Shown: positions 21,740 to 32,460, counted from the stretch's first letter. The stretch is 64,000 nucleotides of DNA from Agarophyton chilense (GCA_030374765.1 JARGXX010000098.1:1426001-1490000), one strand, 5' to 3'. The notes: generated by a model from the letters alone, not told the origin. Program-made: numbers and translations.

Positions 21740-23832
21740 CTATCAGTTGTCCCAAACACTGTGCTCTGGTTGCTTCATGGATGCGGCATGGAGAAGCGAA
21801 AGTGTTGTATACAGCGGCACGATGCCGGCGAAGTGAAGGCGGCAACGAGCGAAACCTGCGTATTCAAAGGCGCACGGGCGACAGGACGGCTGCAAGTCAC
21901 TGCTGGCTAGTGCCGGCGGCATTGCGTCGGAATCGACCAAAAACGACGTACATGTTTCCGATTGTGCCAGTAGGGGCAGCAAAGAGCGTAAGCGCCATGA
22001 TCAGAAGGCCGCCAGTAGCAGACCGGACGGCGACCGCTTTTAAGACTGTAGGTTGTACGACGGCGAGGACGAGAACCAGCGAGGAGCTTTCTAGCAGACA
22101 TGCGCACGAAGGTCTCAAATAACGACTGCGATGATAATAACAGCGCACCGGCAGCGAGAAAGCGTTGGCGAAAACGATCGCAGCGAAACGTGAACGGCGC
22201 CAACAAATACGGCGCGACAACGGCGGCGACAACCAATGTAATCCGACTCTAGCGGCGACGAAAAGCTCCACTGAAAGACAGCAGCAACGTCGACAACAAG
22301 TTTGGCTTATGGAGCGCGGCGCAATGGCGGCAGTTATAAAGAGCTCCGCTGGATGGCAGTGGCAACAACGATTGCGATGTTGCTGCAGAGACTTCGACAA
22401 GCACTAAGCTACTGCCGGGGCTGCACCCAACGCAACCCGACGGCCGCTTCGACAGCGAGCATGGTGTGGCGGAGGAGGCTCCAATAATTGGGAGGCCTAT
22501 GTGATGAAAGTCAACTGGCGTGGCCCTTTGGCAGTCGAATCAACATGCGAAGTCTAACGGCCGCAACAGCACGACCGAGTGAACGGCGGGAGCCACAGCC
22601 GGAGCCGTGCGTGGTTTCAACCCTAACCGAAAAAGGGCGGTGGCTGAATCCACAATTCTAGGGGTGATGTTGCGGAGCAGGCGGCAGCAATACGAATGGT
22701 GCGGGTGCAGCAAGTTTAAAGCGTGCATGAGCGGCATAAATTCGTCACAACGAGAAAGTATTGTAGCGCTTCAGCGGCAGCGTATCGATCAGCAACGAAC
22801 GGCGACGATCGGCAGCGGGATTCGCATGCGGTGTGTTTCGGCGGCGGCGACGGCAGAGATGGTAACCTGGCGAGCGGCGCAGCAGCGGAAAGCACATTGA
22901 CTGTGGGACAGCCTTACCAGTCGTTAAGCGAGCGAACCGCGGCAACTTCAACATCGCCAGCAGTGTCGCAACTCGATCAAGAGCGGTAGCGAGGCTGCTG
23001 CCACGGGACGCCACTATTGTTGCTACGGCGTCGACTAGCGCATTGGCAGCAGAAGCGGCGTAATTAATAGCCTGAAGCGAATACCGCTCGACTGATAGGA
23101 AACTGCAGGTACAGTAAGGTTCTTACACGATTTTGTACAGTTCTGAAGGACTGTAATTCACGCATGGAAGAAGTCATGATACGGGATGTTTCTGTACACA
23201 AAACTCTTGGCAAGTATATGGAGCTAAATTCTCTTCTGAAATTCTTAAAAATTGGGATCATTCTTGAAGTAATGCGTCCTGAGCGCTGACAAGGCCCCCA
23301 TCTCGCCACTTCGACACGCTCTCCGGTGTAATATACCAAAGGCCGCTTTTGTAGCGAAACAGTCTACTGTCTCTGTAGTTCAGAGCCTCTCCCCTCTTGA
23401 TACCCTACTACTAGGATCAGGTTGGGTTCTATGATTTTACATGCGTTTGGGCTGCTTACATGTTGTCATTGCTCTGACGCCAACCATGGAACGCAGCGCA
23501 GAATAAGTGTATGTGCGTTTTTGACAGCGCCTGATGGATGCAATGGAACGCGATTAAATTTTTAATTTTTTGGAGAACCAGTTGTATGCCAAGGCGCTCC
23601 GGTAAATTGAGCCCCGTTCCATTGTTGATCATTTTACGATACCAAAACCATAGAACGCGGCGAAATGGAGCATGGTCTTTACTTCAAGCATCACACGGTT
23701 CATATAACTCGCATTTCATATCTCTGATCGGTAATGGTGCAGTACTGCCCTAAAACATGTACGTGTGAAACGAATGTGAAAGTTTATACTTACGTACAGC
23801 TGCATTTACTTTCATATCTGACTAAGCTCGTT
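21740..23832. other. GC-rich non-coding stretch and spacer (tandem copy 1)
   Basis: From about 21,760 to 23,060 the sequence is GC-rich, with many CGGC and GGCAGC steps in no fixed period. It could be a CpG-rich control region or a decayed coding repeat. Open frames on both strands here are arginine- and alanine-rich shadows without a family. From 23,060 to 23,832 the composition returns to normal and I see only partial text repetition (ACCATGGAACGCAGCG near 23,490 and ACCATAGAACGCGGCG near 23,650). The 3' end of the helicase transcript probably lies here. Confidence 0.5.
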
Positions 23833-26800
23833 TTACTCCTTCCTCATATTTGAAAACCAAACGCAAATCCTTAGAACATTGGGAGTTTCGTCGTCCGACG
23901 ACGGTAACCATTTCGCAAACACCCGGTCTTGTTCGTGAAACATAGTAGAGTCAGAACGTAAGCTTGCCACTTGTGATTCGTTGAAGAGACTGCAGTCTCT
24001 GTCGCAGAAAAGATCCTGTACCAAACGCGCCCTTTTCATCGGCGATGATCTCCACAGAAACCAGCCAAGCTCCCTGAGAAGAACCAGTCTACAAGTAGGA
24101 CCGAAACCCAGCCCATCCCTGTGTACTTTGAATCCTTTCGCGTAAGACAGACCACACTTGAAACAACCTCCAGATGGTATTGCAAGATCTTTGTCACACA
24201 AGTGGTACCTGTGATCCTTTGAGTAGCATCTGAAGCATCGGTTCCTTTTCCACCCGCAACTTTGATTACCGTGTTTCACAACTGCTTTGTGTGAAACATA
24301 GCAAGCAATGCAATCATGTTCAAATTCTCGAATGAGGGACTCACAAGTCCCTACAACATGACTCATTGAGTCTTCTTCATGAGAAGATGTAAATTGTAGT
24401 GCCCGACTAGAAGGTTCATATGCTTGAGAGAAGGCGTTAGCAGGACCTTCCGCTTCCAGGGCGTGGGGTTTCGGTCTCCATTTCGGCCCAGCAGGGCTGC
24501 AATTCTCCCAACTCTGTCGCTTATCACCGTCATCAAATTTTGGTGCACCATTGCTTTGAGTGTCGCAAATGTCACAATTTTCCGACTCGCTATCTAGCAG
24601 GCACATGCCACTTTGTTCCCCGTCCATGACACCATACATCCAGTTCTTTCGGCACAACAAAGTGTTTTCGAGCCATTTCTGTTCTTCCCTCCACTGCTCT
24701 AGTTTAATATAGTCTTCTTCATTTTGGATCTGCAATGCCTTTCGCTCTAGTTCAGCCTCAAAGGAACGTGCAAGACTACTGGAGTAGACGGTGATACAAA
24801 AAGCGAGCCTTCCATCCCTCCCTGCTCTTCCAGACTCCTGAGCATGGTCTGAAAGTGACGTAGATCCACCTACATGCAAGACTATTCTCACATTAGGGGC
24901 GTCTATTCCAGCTCCAAACGCACACGTGCACACCATGAGGACCACTGTGCACTGAGATGAATCCGTCGTATCTTTTTCACCTTGACTATTTTGCTGTCTC
25001 CAAGCTTTGTATATCTGGATCCGTTGAATCTTGTCCATGCCGGCGTAATAGCAAAGAAAAGAGACCTTTTTCGATAGTGGTTTCCTGGGGCTTCCGTTGT
25101 CTAAACCTTGTTCCTCCTCGTATAAGGCTGATAGAATATCACTGAGCTGCTCGGCGTCCTTCCTTCGAGTGACGTAAAGGAGAACTCGGAAAGCAGGCGA
25201 GTCCTGATGAGCATTGGCGTTAAGCCTAACTTGTTGACCTATCTCTTCTAACTTTTCTTCAAGAACGGAGAGAGTCTTCTCGAGGATCTTCTGCTTCGCA
25301 CTTTGAAACCTTCCGCCCTCTGAACGATCTTGCGAACATAATGAATCGCTTTCGACGTTGATCACGGCGAAACAAAGGTTCTTGCGGACTGTGGGCATGC
25401 TGAGAACAGAAGCTTTACGCATTCCATGCTTTGCGACAAGGGCAGAGCGATCTCGTGGTGGAATTGTCCGAGTTAGTAAGATGCGTGGGATGTTTTTCGG
25501 TACTTCAAGTAGTCCGTATCTCAAATCACGCAGGCTTTGTCGAAAAGAAGACCAAGATGCAGTGAGATGGGCTTCGTCGATTACAACGCGGGCCAGTCTT
25601 CTCTCCGCCACAAGTTTTTGAACCAACTGCTTAAATCGTTGGTCCCGAACCTGCTCGGGAACGAGCATGTAAACGTCGGCTGGCTCTCCGATGTTTCCAG
25701 GTATAGTTGCACTGGCATGAAGCCCACATTTTTCGGCACGGAGCCTAAGTTCCTCTACCAGTGCCACCAGCGGAACAATCATGATTGTAGTAAAGGATGA
25801 GCGTTCCATAAACGCTGGAAGTAGAATGCACAAAGTCTTTCCCGATCCGGTGGGCATGACCACTAGAATGTTTTCACGGCGTTCTGCTACTGCAACAGTA
25901 ACATTAAATTGCATGGTGGACTTAAACACCGAGTGATTACAGCTGTTCATTGTGCGAAGGTGCTCTAGAAAAGTAGGGAGATGATGTTCATATGTACGAG
26001 TCCCTACATCGACGAGTTTGACACCGAAGGGAGACATGGGCTGATATGGGCCAATTTCAAAGATTGTATTTCCTCTGTATTCCAAAGAAATATCGCTTTC
26101 CAGAACAGCGGCTCCAGAATAGCTTCGGCGCCCAAGACTCTGAGAACTTGGTTTCGATACATCGAAAGGAATCGTATCAAGATTTGGGTGATGCCCTGAC
26201 TTGTCTTGCATCTGGACTTTGTTCTCTGATGTAGGCAAGTTTAAAGGCTTCAGCCTTTTTCTGGGACGACCAGACTCATCTGTGTCGTTTTGAAGCTCAG
26301 AAGCGTTCCTTTCTTTCCCGTGAAAGCCCAGGTATTTGTGCCATTGCATAGACCATCTACGATACTTGTCCAAACTAGGTTTCTGCAAATGGATTAATTC
26401 CTCTTTAGTTCTGGCGTAAGCCCTTTCAGCAGTTTCCACACTGTGAGCTGCCTGATTGTGCCCGACTGCACGGAACTCGTCACGAATCTGATCCATTAGA
26501 TCATGAGCTTTTCCTTCACTAACGGCAGGGACCATGCCAACTGAATAATTTCTGTAGTCGTTGAAGGTTAGTTGGATGCCTTTTAGTTCAAGATGTTTCG
26601 ATACCAAACCGCGTATGTAATCATCAGTGAAAGGTTTACCCTTGTTGCAGAAGAGGATGTTCCAGTGTTCTTTTCCCAAAGAGGGCCCATATAAAGCTGA
26701 GACCATTGCAGTTTCCAATGGCCTTATTAGAACAAGATACATGAGAAAATACTCGCTTGTTTTGGAATCTGGAAAACGTGGTATGGGCTTCGAGAATCCT

Positions 26801-29373
26801 TTCATTCCTCGGGTTTTGACCCACCTTGTAACGATCATTGCCTGACCTTGTGAGACGAAAAGACTTCGCATCCCATATATATCGTTTGTGAGACGAAGAG
26901 TAGCTATTTCTGTAGCCCTAGCAGGAGATCCTGATGATATATGTACACAGAACAATAAAAGTTCCTGAATCTGACGGCAGTAGTTCAACCAGTCAAGAAC
27001 CTTTGACTTGAGCATAAGGACACCGTGCAAATCTACAACTTCTTTATCTCCTGGAAGACATACTCCGGAAGCGTTGGGATGACTAAGAGAAATCCAACCA
27101 GCACGCGTTTTCAACGATTCGAGTACAAAGCAAGTGTTCTTTTGCAACCAATTCTTTTTCTTTTCCAAAACTGACATGAAGTTGTAACCTGGGGCCTTAA
27201 CAGTAAAATTGTCTGTCAACGACTGAATCATGTTCATAAACCCATCAGGAAGTGCAGTATTGTTCAGAAGGTTACTGAACAGGAGCGAGTCGATTCTGAT
27301 ATGAGCGTCCCTCACCCAAGTCCCGACATCTTGTAATCGAATATGAGTGTTATTGACCACTCCACAGAGATCATTGCTCCGACAGCAATCGAAAGTAACA
27401 GCAATTTCTTCCTGGTCAATGACACCCATTGCCAAACTCAAAGCAGATCGCACATATGATGTAGTGTTGTTCTTTTGGAGGTCCAGAGCGTCCTTGATCA
27501 AATTCATCGTGTGGTCAGTGCTGTCTAAGAGAAATCCATTTCTGTTGTCTTCATTTTGTTTTTGAGAAATGGATACCTCATGCACTGCGCAGGCAGATAT
27601 GCAATACTGGAGAGCTGCAAGTGTTCTTGTGACCTCCCATGCTTCTGCATATCGAAAGTTGTTGGGTTGAGCTGTCTGCAAACGAGCGTCTTCCTCAGAT
27701 CGCACGCAGCGACAACTAAAGAAATTTTTCACTGCAAGTGATTCGCAAGAAGAAGACATTGGGCGAACCTCTAGCAGAACGCTTTTCATGAAGAAATGAA
27801 GACCAAGGTATCTTTTTTTGAAGCACATTGGTTTCGTGGATTTGAAAGGGTCTGGAACGTCAAGTTTTTGATGTAAAACATTCTCATTAAGCTCCTCCAG
27901 ATATAAAGCGATTAATCCGGCAACTTCTTTATTGCATAGGTGTTCATGGCGGTGCTGACATTTGATGCAGAACGATAGAAAGTGACTTATCTCAACCGCA
28001 TAGGCTTTGACGCACTTAGAAGAAACGGTTCTGAATGTAAAGCGATTATCACCCCGGCTTCTTACGTTGATAGATTCAAGCACACAGTTCGGCATGTCAA
28101 TGGTTAAATCCCGAACCATCCTGAGGTACTGAACGACGTCTTGCTGCACGACGTCCCATAAAATACTTTTCTCAGTAATTGACCCAGAGAGTTTCACCGC
28201 GTCCTGAAGTGATATCTTCCTGTGATCTAGGACCTCATCTACCCTTGACAAGGCAACAAAAGTATTTTTCATCTTGTCATGCATAGGTTCCTGTTCTTGT
28301 AGGTCATCAGTAAACCCTACAATAGACGAAATGATTTTTGAGGCAGCCGAGTTCATACCAACACCAGAGATTTCTTCGTGAACGATCCTAAGACCCTCCT
28401 CTGATCCGTTCAGTGAGTTCTGCCCAAGAAGGTTAGGATTCGAAATTTTCTGCCGAGGGGAGCTACATTTGGAAGTGAAGACGATCGTCACTTCTCCCAC
28501 CTGGACAGCTTCTGATACAGGAAACAGTTTTCGACAACGTCCTCCGAAAATGGTTTGCAGGCGTATCAATCCATGTTTTTTTACGTCAGTGATGACATTG
28601 GCCGTATCTTCAACGCCATGCGCGGTCGAGAGATGCGTAGATAAACTTCTCATGTCCGTGTAGCACGTGATGCAATTCGGGCATTTGTACCCGTACAAGA
28701 CTTTAAGGCCGGTTAGGGGGGCTAGTGGCCTTGCTGACATAAAAACGGCAGTCGGCTCCATGCCCGAAACACCACTTCTGCAGTTTTCCTCTTCACTATG
28801 AGCGATGTAGCGATTCCAGAGAGGTACGTACGGAAGCTTCGACTCCAATTCTTGCTTTCTCTCCGAAACTGTCGCAGCCATATCTTTTCCCTCATCAGTT
28901 GAGGCACCGTGCCGAACAGATAGATGGCGTGCTACCCCTTTCGAAGATCGTATTCCCAATTTACATGTAAGGCACAACACGAAGAATCCCACTGAATGAA
29001 CTCCAATTTCTATATCCCCGTTCATAATGGTTTGATTGATGAAAAAAAGAGTGTGAACACAGTATGCACGCAAGAAAAGGCAAATACCAAGCTCCAACGA
29101 AAGCTCCAGGCTGAAGAAGAAGACGAAGAATGCACTCGAAAGACACAACATGCAAAGCCATATTGATGTAGTGTGGTGATGTGTGATAAGGTGTATCCTA
29201 AAGGGATATTGGACCCACTTGCTCCATGTTGATTTCTGGAGAAGGGCAGAATCGCAAATGAAATTATGATTGCGATCCGTGTAACGTTTGCAATGGGGGA
29301 TTGTAGCATCATGGAATGATGCAAGCTGCTTACTTGGCAACGAAAACATGCATGATTTTTCACCGTGTTCCAT
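23833..29373 (-). CDS. C2H2 / tyrosine-recombinase-like / RecQ-type helicase fusion, tandem copy 1
   Basis: A telomere-linked-helicase-type protein, 1,846 residues from the ATG at 29,373. The paralogue at 57,361 begins to match near Met117 (29,025), so the true start may be there; residues 1-116 are hydrophobic, unmatched and perhaps leader. Domains in order: C2H2 fingers (CLTC at 134, and near 235); a recombinase-like domain with SSGSPARATEI (about 812), NDYR (Arg941) and QAAHSVETAERAYAR (Tyr986); a RecQ core with Walker A MPTGSGKT (1173-1180), DEAH (about 1265), motif V FGAGIDAPNVR and motif VI ESGRAGRDGR (about 1512); then NCDIC and a knuckle CX2CX4HX4C (CFRCYSKDHRYHLC, 1712-1725). Motif III reads LLTRT where the paralogue has LLSAT, which may affect coupling of ATPase and unwinding. 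Expected role: ATP-driven unwinding at chromosome ends; recombinase activity is inferred only. The protease gene lies upstream on the same strand. Confidence 0.9.
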   Translation of the reverse strand: MEHGEKSCMFSLPSKQLASFHDATIPHCKRYTDRNHNFICDSALLQKSTWSKWVQYPFRIHLITHHHTTSIWLCMLCLSSAFFVFFFSLELSLELGICLFLRAYCVHTLFFINQTIMNGDIEIGVHSVGFFVLCLTCKLGIRSSKGVARHLSVRHGASTDEGKDMAATVSERKQELESKLPYVPLWNRYIAHSEEENCRSGVSGMEPTAVFMSARPLAPLTGLKVLYGYKCPNCITCYTDMRSLSTHLSTAHGVEDTANVITDVKKHGLIRLQTIFGGRCRKLFPVSEAVQVGEVTIVFTSKCSSPRQKISNPNLLGQNSLNGSEEGLRIVHEEISGVGMNSAASKIISSIVGFTDDLQEQEPMHDKMKNTFVALSRVDEVLDHRKISLQDAVKLSGSITEKSILWDVVQQDVVQYLRMVRDLTIDMPNCVLESINVRSRGDNRFTFRTVSSKCVKAYAVEISHFLSFCIKCQHRHEHLCNKEVAGLIALYLEELNENVLHQKLDVPDPFKSTKPMCFKKRYLGLHFFMKSVLLEVRPMSSSCESLAVKNFFSCRCVRSEEDARLQTAQPNNFRYAEAWEVTRTLAALQYCISACAVHEVSISQKQNEDNRNGFLLDSTDHTMNLIKDALDLQKNNTTSYVRSALSLAMGVIDQEEIAVTFDCCRSNDLCGVVNNTHIRLQDVGTWVRDAHIRIDSLLFSNLLNNTALPDGFMNMIQSLTDNFTVKAPGYNFMSVLEKKKNWLQKNTCFVLESLKTRAGWISLSHPNASGVCLPGDKEVVDLHGVLMLKSKVLDWLNYCRQIQELLLFCVHISSGSPARATEIATLRLTNDIYGMRSLFVSQGQAMIVTRWVKTRGMKGFSKPIPRFPDSKTSEYFLMYLVLIRPLETAMVSALYGPSLGKEHWNILFCNKGKPFTDDYIRGLVSKHLELKGIQLTFNDYRNYSVGMVPAVSEGKAHDLMDQIRDEFRAVGHNQAAHSVETAERAYARTKEELIHLQKPSLDKYRRWSMQWHKYLGFHGKERNASELQNDTDESGRPRKRLKPLNLPTSENKVQMQDKSGHHPNLDTIPFDVSKPSSQSLGRRSYSGAAVLESDISLEYRGNTIFEIGPYQPMSPFGVKLVDVGTRTYEHHLPTFLEHLRTMNSCNHSVFKSTMQFNVTVAVAERRENILVVMPTGSGKTLCILLPAFMERSSFTTIMIVPLVALVEELRLRAEKCGLHASATIPGNIGEPADVYMLVPEQVRDQRFKQLVQKLVAERRLARVVIDEAHLTASWSSFRQSLRDLRYGLLEVPKNIPRILLTRTIPPRDRSALVAKHGMRKASVLSMPTVRKNLCFAVINVESDSLCSQDRSEGGRFQSAKQKILEKTLSVLEEKLEEIGQQVRLNANAHQDSPAFRVLLYVTRRKDAEQLSDILSALYEEEQGLDNGSPRKPLSKKVSFLCYYAGMDKIQRIQIYKAWRQQNSQGEKDTTDSSQCTVVLMVCTCAFGAGIDAPNVRIVLHVGGSTSLSDHAQESGRAGRDGRLAFCITVYSSSLARSFEAELERKALQIQNEEDYIKLEQWREEQKWLENTLLCRKNWMYGVMDGEQSGMCLLDSESENCDICDTQSNGAPKFDDGDKRQSWENCSPAGPKWRPKPHALEAEGPANAFSQAYEPSSRALQFTSSHEEDSMSHVVGTCESLIREFEHDCIACYVSHKAVVKHGNQSCGWKRNRCFRCYSKDHRYHLCDKDLAIPSGGCFKCGLSYAKGFKVHRDGLGFGPTCRLVLLRELGWFLWRSSPMKRARLVQDLFCDRDCSLFNESQVASLRSDSTMFHEQDRVFAKWLPSSDDETPNVLRICVWFSNMRKE

Positions 29374-30454
29374 GTGCTCTTCATTATGAATGCGCTGCGG
29401 GAAGCATTCACAAATGGGGGGACCACAATCTCAAGGAATGATGCGAACTGCTTACTTTGTGATGGACACCTGAATATTTGCGGTGTTCCACATATTCGGA
29501 TCCCGACAGAAAAACTGATACGACTCGATGGTGATGGTGGATATTGTGAAATAGCGTTCCGGTGAGCGAAGTTTTGCTTCGTGCATAAATCTTGGATGAA
29601 CTTCTACCATTTTTTTCGTGAACATTCTCCGTTCCATTTGTGTCAGGTGGTCGTTCAACGGCGTATTTTGAGTGTAGTGATAGTAAGTTGGAAAAGAGTA
29701 ATTGGTAATCCATTTTCCTAGAACTTTGTGTATTTCTCAATCCTAGCTGAAAGGTCCGTTGGTCAAGTGAACAAATTCGTGAGTCTGATAAACCAGAATA
29801 ACATGTTTATCGAAGTATTCGAATAATTCCAGAATTTTTCTGATCTGAAAAGAAGAGTGTGTCTCAATCTGTATTCATTGCACACACCATGAAACGTTAG
29901 GGTAGTCAGTTGTCGCTACCGAAAAATGAGAGTCCGATTTCTATTAAGATTGACCTCGAAGAGACTCTTGATTGGTTCAAGTTGTGAAAAATGAAAGGTC
30001 CATGTAAATTGGCTCTGCATTAGTGTCGAACCAAATTGTTAAAAATTGGCGGAGCGTCACATACCGGAAAACACGACGATGCCATCAATTTTGAATATTT
30101 CAGAAAACGTTCTAAATTATTTGATTGAAGACTGCATTTTTCACGTTTTAAGACTCACAATAAGTTTTGAATAAAACTTTCGAAGTTTCCCTGAGCGCCA
30201 CATTGTGAATAGGAGGATTATGCCCTCCATTTCGAAAAGATTTGAAACAATATCGAAATTAATTGTCTTGACATTCGAAGGTGTGATTTCCAAATTCTAT
30301 ACACCCAATTCGTAAAGAATGTAGTTGAAAAACGAATGTAAAAATAATTTTGAGATTTGTTGAGAGTCCTATTTTGAAGAAGAGGGCTTTGCCGTTGGTT
30401 TGGAAAAAAAATAGCATGCGGTTCGAGAATTCATTATGTTGTGGGGCACAAAAT
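29374..30454. other. AT-rich intergenic region between protease and helicase genes (tandem copy 1)
   Basis: About 1.1 kb separates the stop of the protease gene from the helicase ATG, both on the minus strand, so it should hold the protease 3' end and the helicase promoter. A 22-bp imperfect direct repeat, GGAATGATGCAAGCTGCTTA at about 29,312 and again near 29,435, lies across the helicase 5' end, 123 bp apart. No gene, and no TATA box I would defend. Confidence 0.5.
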
Positions 30455-32398
30455 CTAGTTGAGCCTACGTTTCTTCTTCACATGATCAATGAGCTCCTTC
30501 GCTTTCTGCATACATTCCTGCCATTCTTTCTGAATACTCTTGTCCGCGCTGTGTTTCATCAATTTTGCACCTTCCAGTAATATTGATTCTGCATCAGTGC
30601 CAGTCCGCTCCTCGAAATGATGATCTGGGTTGGAGGCACCGAGCTGAGAGGTTGGTAACATCAAACTCGGGCCTTTGTCTCCGTTGAAACTCTCTTTTGT
30701 AGGAGGGGTTCTCGTCCTTTGCAAAGCCTCTTCAATACGAGGCGCCAGAACGGAAGTGACCTTTCCTATAGCCTGCAGCACATCGTTGCTCCGGTACACT
30801 TCTTGCATCACCCGTTCCACATTCGGGTCGCTCAAAATGTGAATGAAACCACCTTCCTCGACTTTAGTTTCCGGGGCGGTATTAAGACTGAACTGCAGTA
30901 GAGCACGAGCAATTCCTTTGTTGGTTTCAAGGTTGGGTGACGAAGTTGTTGGTGGCCTTGTAGTTGATTTGTCTTCTCGGGTTGGGTCGTTGGACGATGG
31001 GGCTTCATCGCTGATATCGATGGTCTTCTGCGACGTTCTGGACGTTCCAGCTTTTAGCCTTGTCCTGTTCGACACAGGCTCATGTTTGGAGAGCTTTGAT
31101 TCCGGTAACTTCTTTGAATCCTCGCTCTGATGAGGCTCATGAGCACTTTCATAGTCGTTCCAAAGAAAGACGTTGCTGCCTACACATTTTCTCCCGTTTT
31201 GGCCAAATTTGAATTGCATGATATGCATTCTCGTTTGAAGAGAATGAGCATATTCACTGAACGAGTAACTCCTCCGCACGTCACTGAGGTAGGTGCGTAC
31301 ATCCTCCAAATTACCTTCACGGAACACTTGAATGTTTCGAGTTGTGACTGCAGCATGGTAAGTGGCGAAAAAGCCACATTCACACGCTTTCTGCAGGTTT
31401 GTTCTGTACTCGAAAATGGGAAGTGATCTTCGCAGAGTCTCAGTCTGTAGCGTCGGGTTCGGATACGCACAGGTAAGGTAATGCAGTACATTTTGCGCAA
31501 GGTTCTGATGTGGCGATGTCTTGGCATTCATGCTATCCATTATAATACATCGAGCGACTTGGTGGGACGGATACTGCTCATCCTTAAGATTTGAGTTGAA
31601 CTCCATTGAATCAAGAAGTTGGGGGAGGTTTATAAGCACAGCTAGGCTCCAGTGCTTGTTTCCACACATTAGCAAGAACGACACCTGAGACCTCCAAACT
31701 AGTTCGTGGGGGTTGATTTTCGCCTTTGTGGTCGATCGAACGTTTTGCTGCAACTGTCTGAGAGCAGCGGAGTCCTCGTTAAATTTGTTATCCCACCACC
31801 CGTGCGTTAGTAAAGGGTCCAATACGTATATTTCTTTCATAGTGCGATCTGTCCAGTTGTTCAAAAACGAGATTGTATACAAAAGCACTTGATCAGTAGC
31901 CCAGCTTAGGTTCTGTATAGAAAGTATATCGTTTGGAGATAGACTGAGTTTGGTCCTTAGTAACCCTCCTGCCACAACTAGTTCAGCACTACGGTCTCTG
32001 GCCGTTTCGAAAGAAACAGATTCTTCCTGTACAAGGGCTGCTAAGTCAACAACATGCCCAGCTTTCGTTTGGGCAGATAACATCCTCAATCTCACTTTTT
32101 CAACAATATCCAGTTTGTCTGAGTTGTCATCAATCACCGTAGCCGAACATCCCGCCTGCTTCCTCACCCTTTCGTCTTCTTCTTCGAGCGCCCACTTCAG
32201 TTGATCAAGTAGGGAAAGCGTCCCCTGCACTGTCCAATTAATGTAAGATTCCCATCCAGCAGGAGGCTTTGTATGCTGAATCGGCGGACCGGGGATGGTT
32301 GAATTGTTCTTACAGGACTGCTTATCGGTAGAATTATTGTCCTTCTTCTTTCCCGTTTTTCTCTCCTTGACAAACTTTAGCAGCGTATCTGGTTCCTT
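30455..32398 (-). CDS. Ulp1/SENP-like (C48) cysteine protease, exon 2 (tandem copy 1)
   Basis: The large downstream exon, 647 codons. It shows the order of a SUMO-protease catalytic domain: LSWATDQVLLYTISFLNNW (substrate-binding entry helix), GNKHWSLAVLINL (catalytic His), RCIIMDSMNAK (Asp) and LQKACECGFFATYHA (Cys before Gly). In a two-exon protein these are His514, Asp553 and Cys606. A Ser/Thr/Pro-rich tail ends in the basic KKKRRLN, a possible nuclear signal. The open frame has no ATG near its 5' end: translation would need a GTG at 32,230, or an upstream exon, which I favour. C48 enzymes cleave SUMO or similar modifiers; the target here is unknown. The copy at 45,912 differs by one visible residue (Ser to Arg). 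Confidence 0.75.
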   Translation of the reverse strand, partial: KEPDTLLKFVKERKTGKKKDNNSTDKQSCKNNSTIPGPPIQHTKPPAGWESYINWTVQGTLSLLDQLKWALEEEDERVRKQAGCSATVIDDNSDKLDIVEKVRLRMLSAQTKAGHVVDLAALVQEESVSFETARDRSAELVVAGGLLRTKLSLSPNDILSIQNLSWATDQVLLYTISFLNNWTDRTMKEIYVLDPLLTHGWWDNKFNEDSAALRQLQQNVRSTTKAKINPHELVWRSQVSFLLMCGNKHWSLAVLINLPQLLDSMEFNSNLKDEQYPSHQVARCIIMDSMNAKTSPHQNLAQNVLHYLTCAYPNPTLQTETLRRSLPIFEYRTNLQKACECGFFATYHAAVTTRNIQVFREGNLEDVRTYLSDVRRSYSFSEYAHSLQTRMHIMQFKFGQNGRKCVGSNVFLWNDYESAHEPHQSEDSKKLPESKLSKHEPVSNRTRLKAGTSRTSQKTIDISDEAPSSNDPTREDKSTTRPPTTSSPNLETNKGIARALLQFSLNTAPETKVEEGGFIHILSDPNVERVMQEVYRSNDVLQAIGKVTSVLAPRIEEALQRTRTPPTKESFNGDKGPSLMLPTSQLGASNPDHHFEERTGTDAESILLEGAKLMKHSADKSIQKEWQECMQKAKELIDHVKKKRRLN

Positions 32399-32460
32399 CT
32401 CAATGATATGGAACCAGTGGTCAAGGTAGCTTTAATCTTTGAGATCTTCCAGGTACGTAC
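32399..32460 (-). other. Putative 62-nt spliceosomal intron in the protease gene
   Basis: On the minus strand the stretch begins GTACGTACCTGG and ends ATCATTGAG, with TTGAC near the 3' end. Removing it joins codon Thr (ACT) in phase 0 to Lys (AAG) and fuses two otherwise frame-shifted, overlapping reading frames. Without it, the downstream frame has no ATG near its start. A 65-nt alternative using the next AG is also in frame. The same is seen at 47,856-47,917. Confidence 0.5.

Noticed and set aside
21740-23060. GC-rich stretch as a protein-coding gene
   Set aside because: Frames are open on both strands at once, as expected for GC-rich repeats, and are rich in Arg and Ala without any motif.
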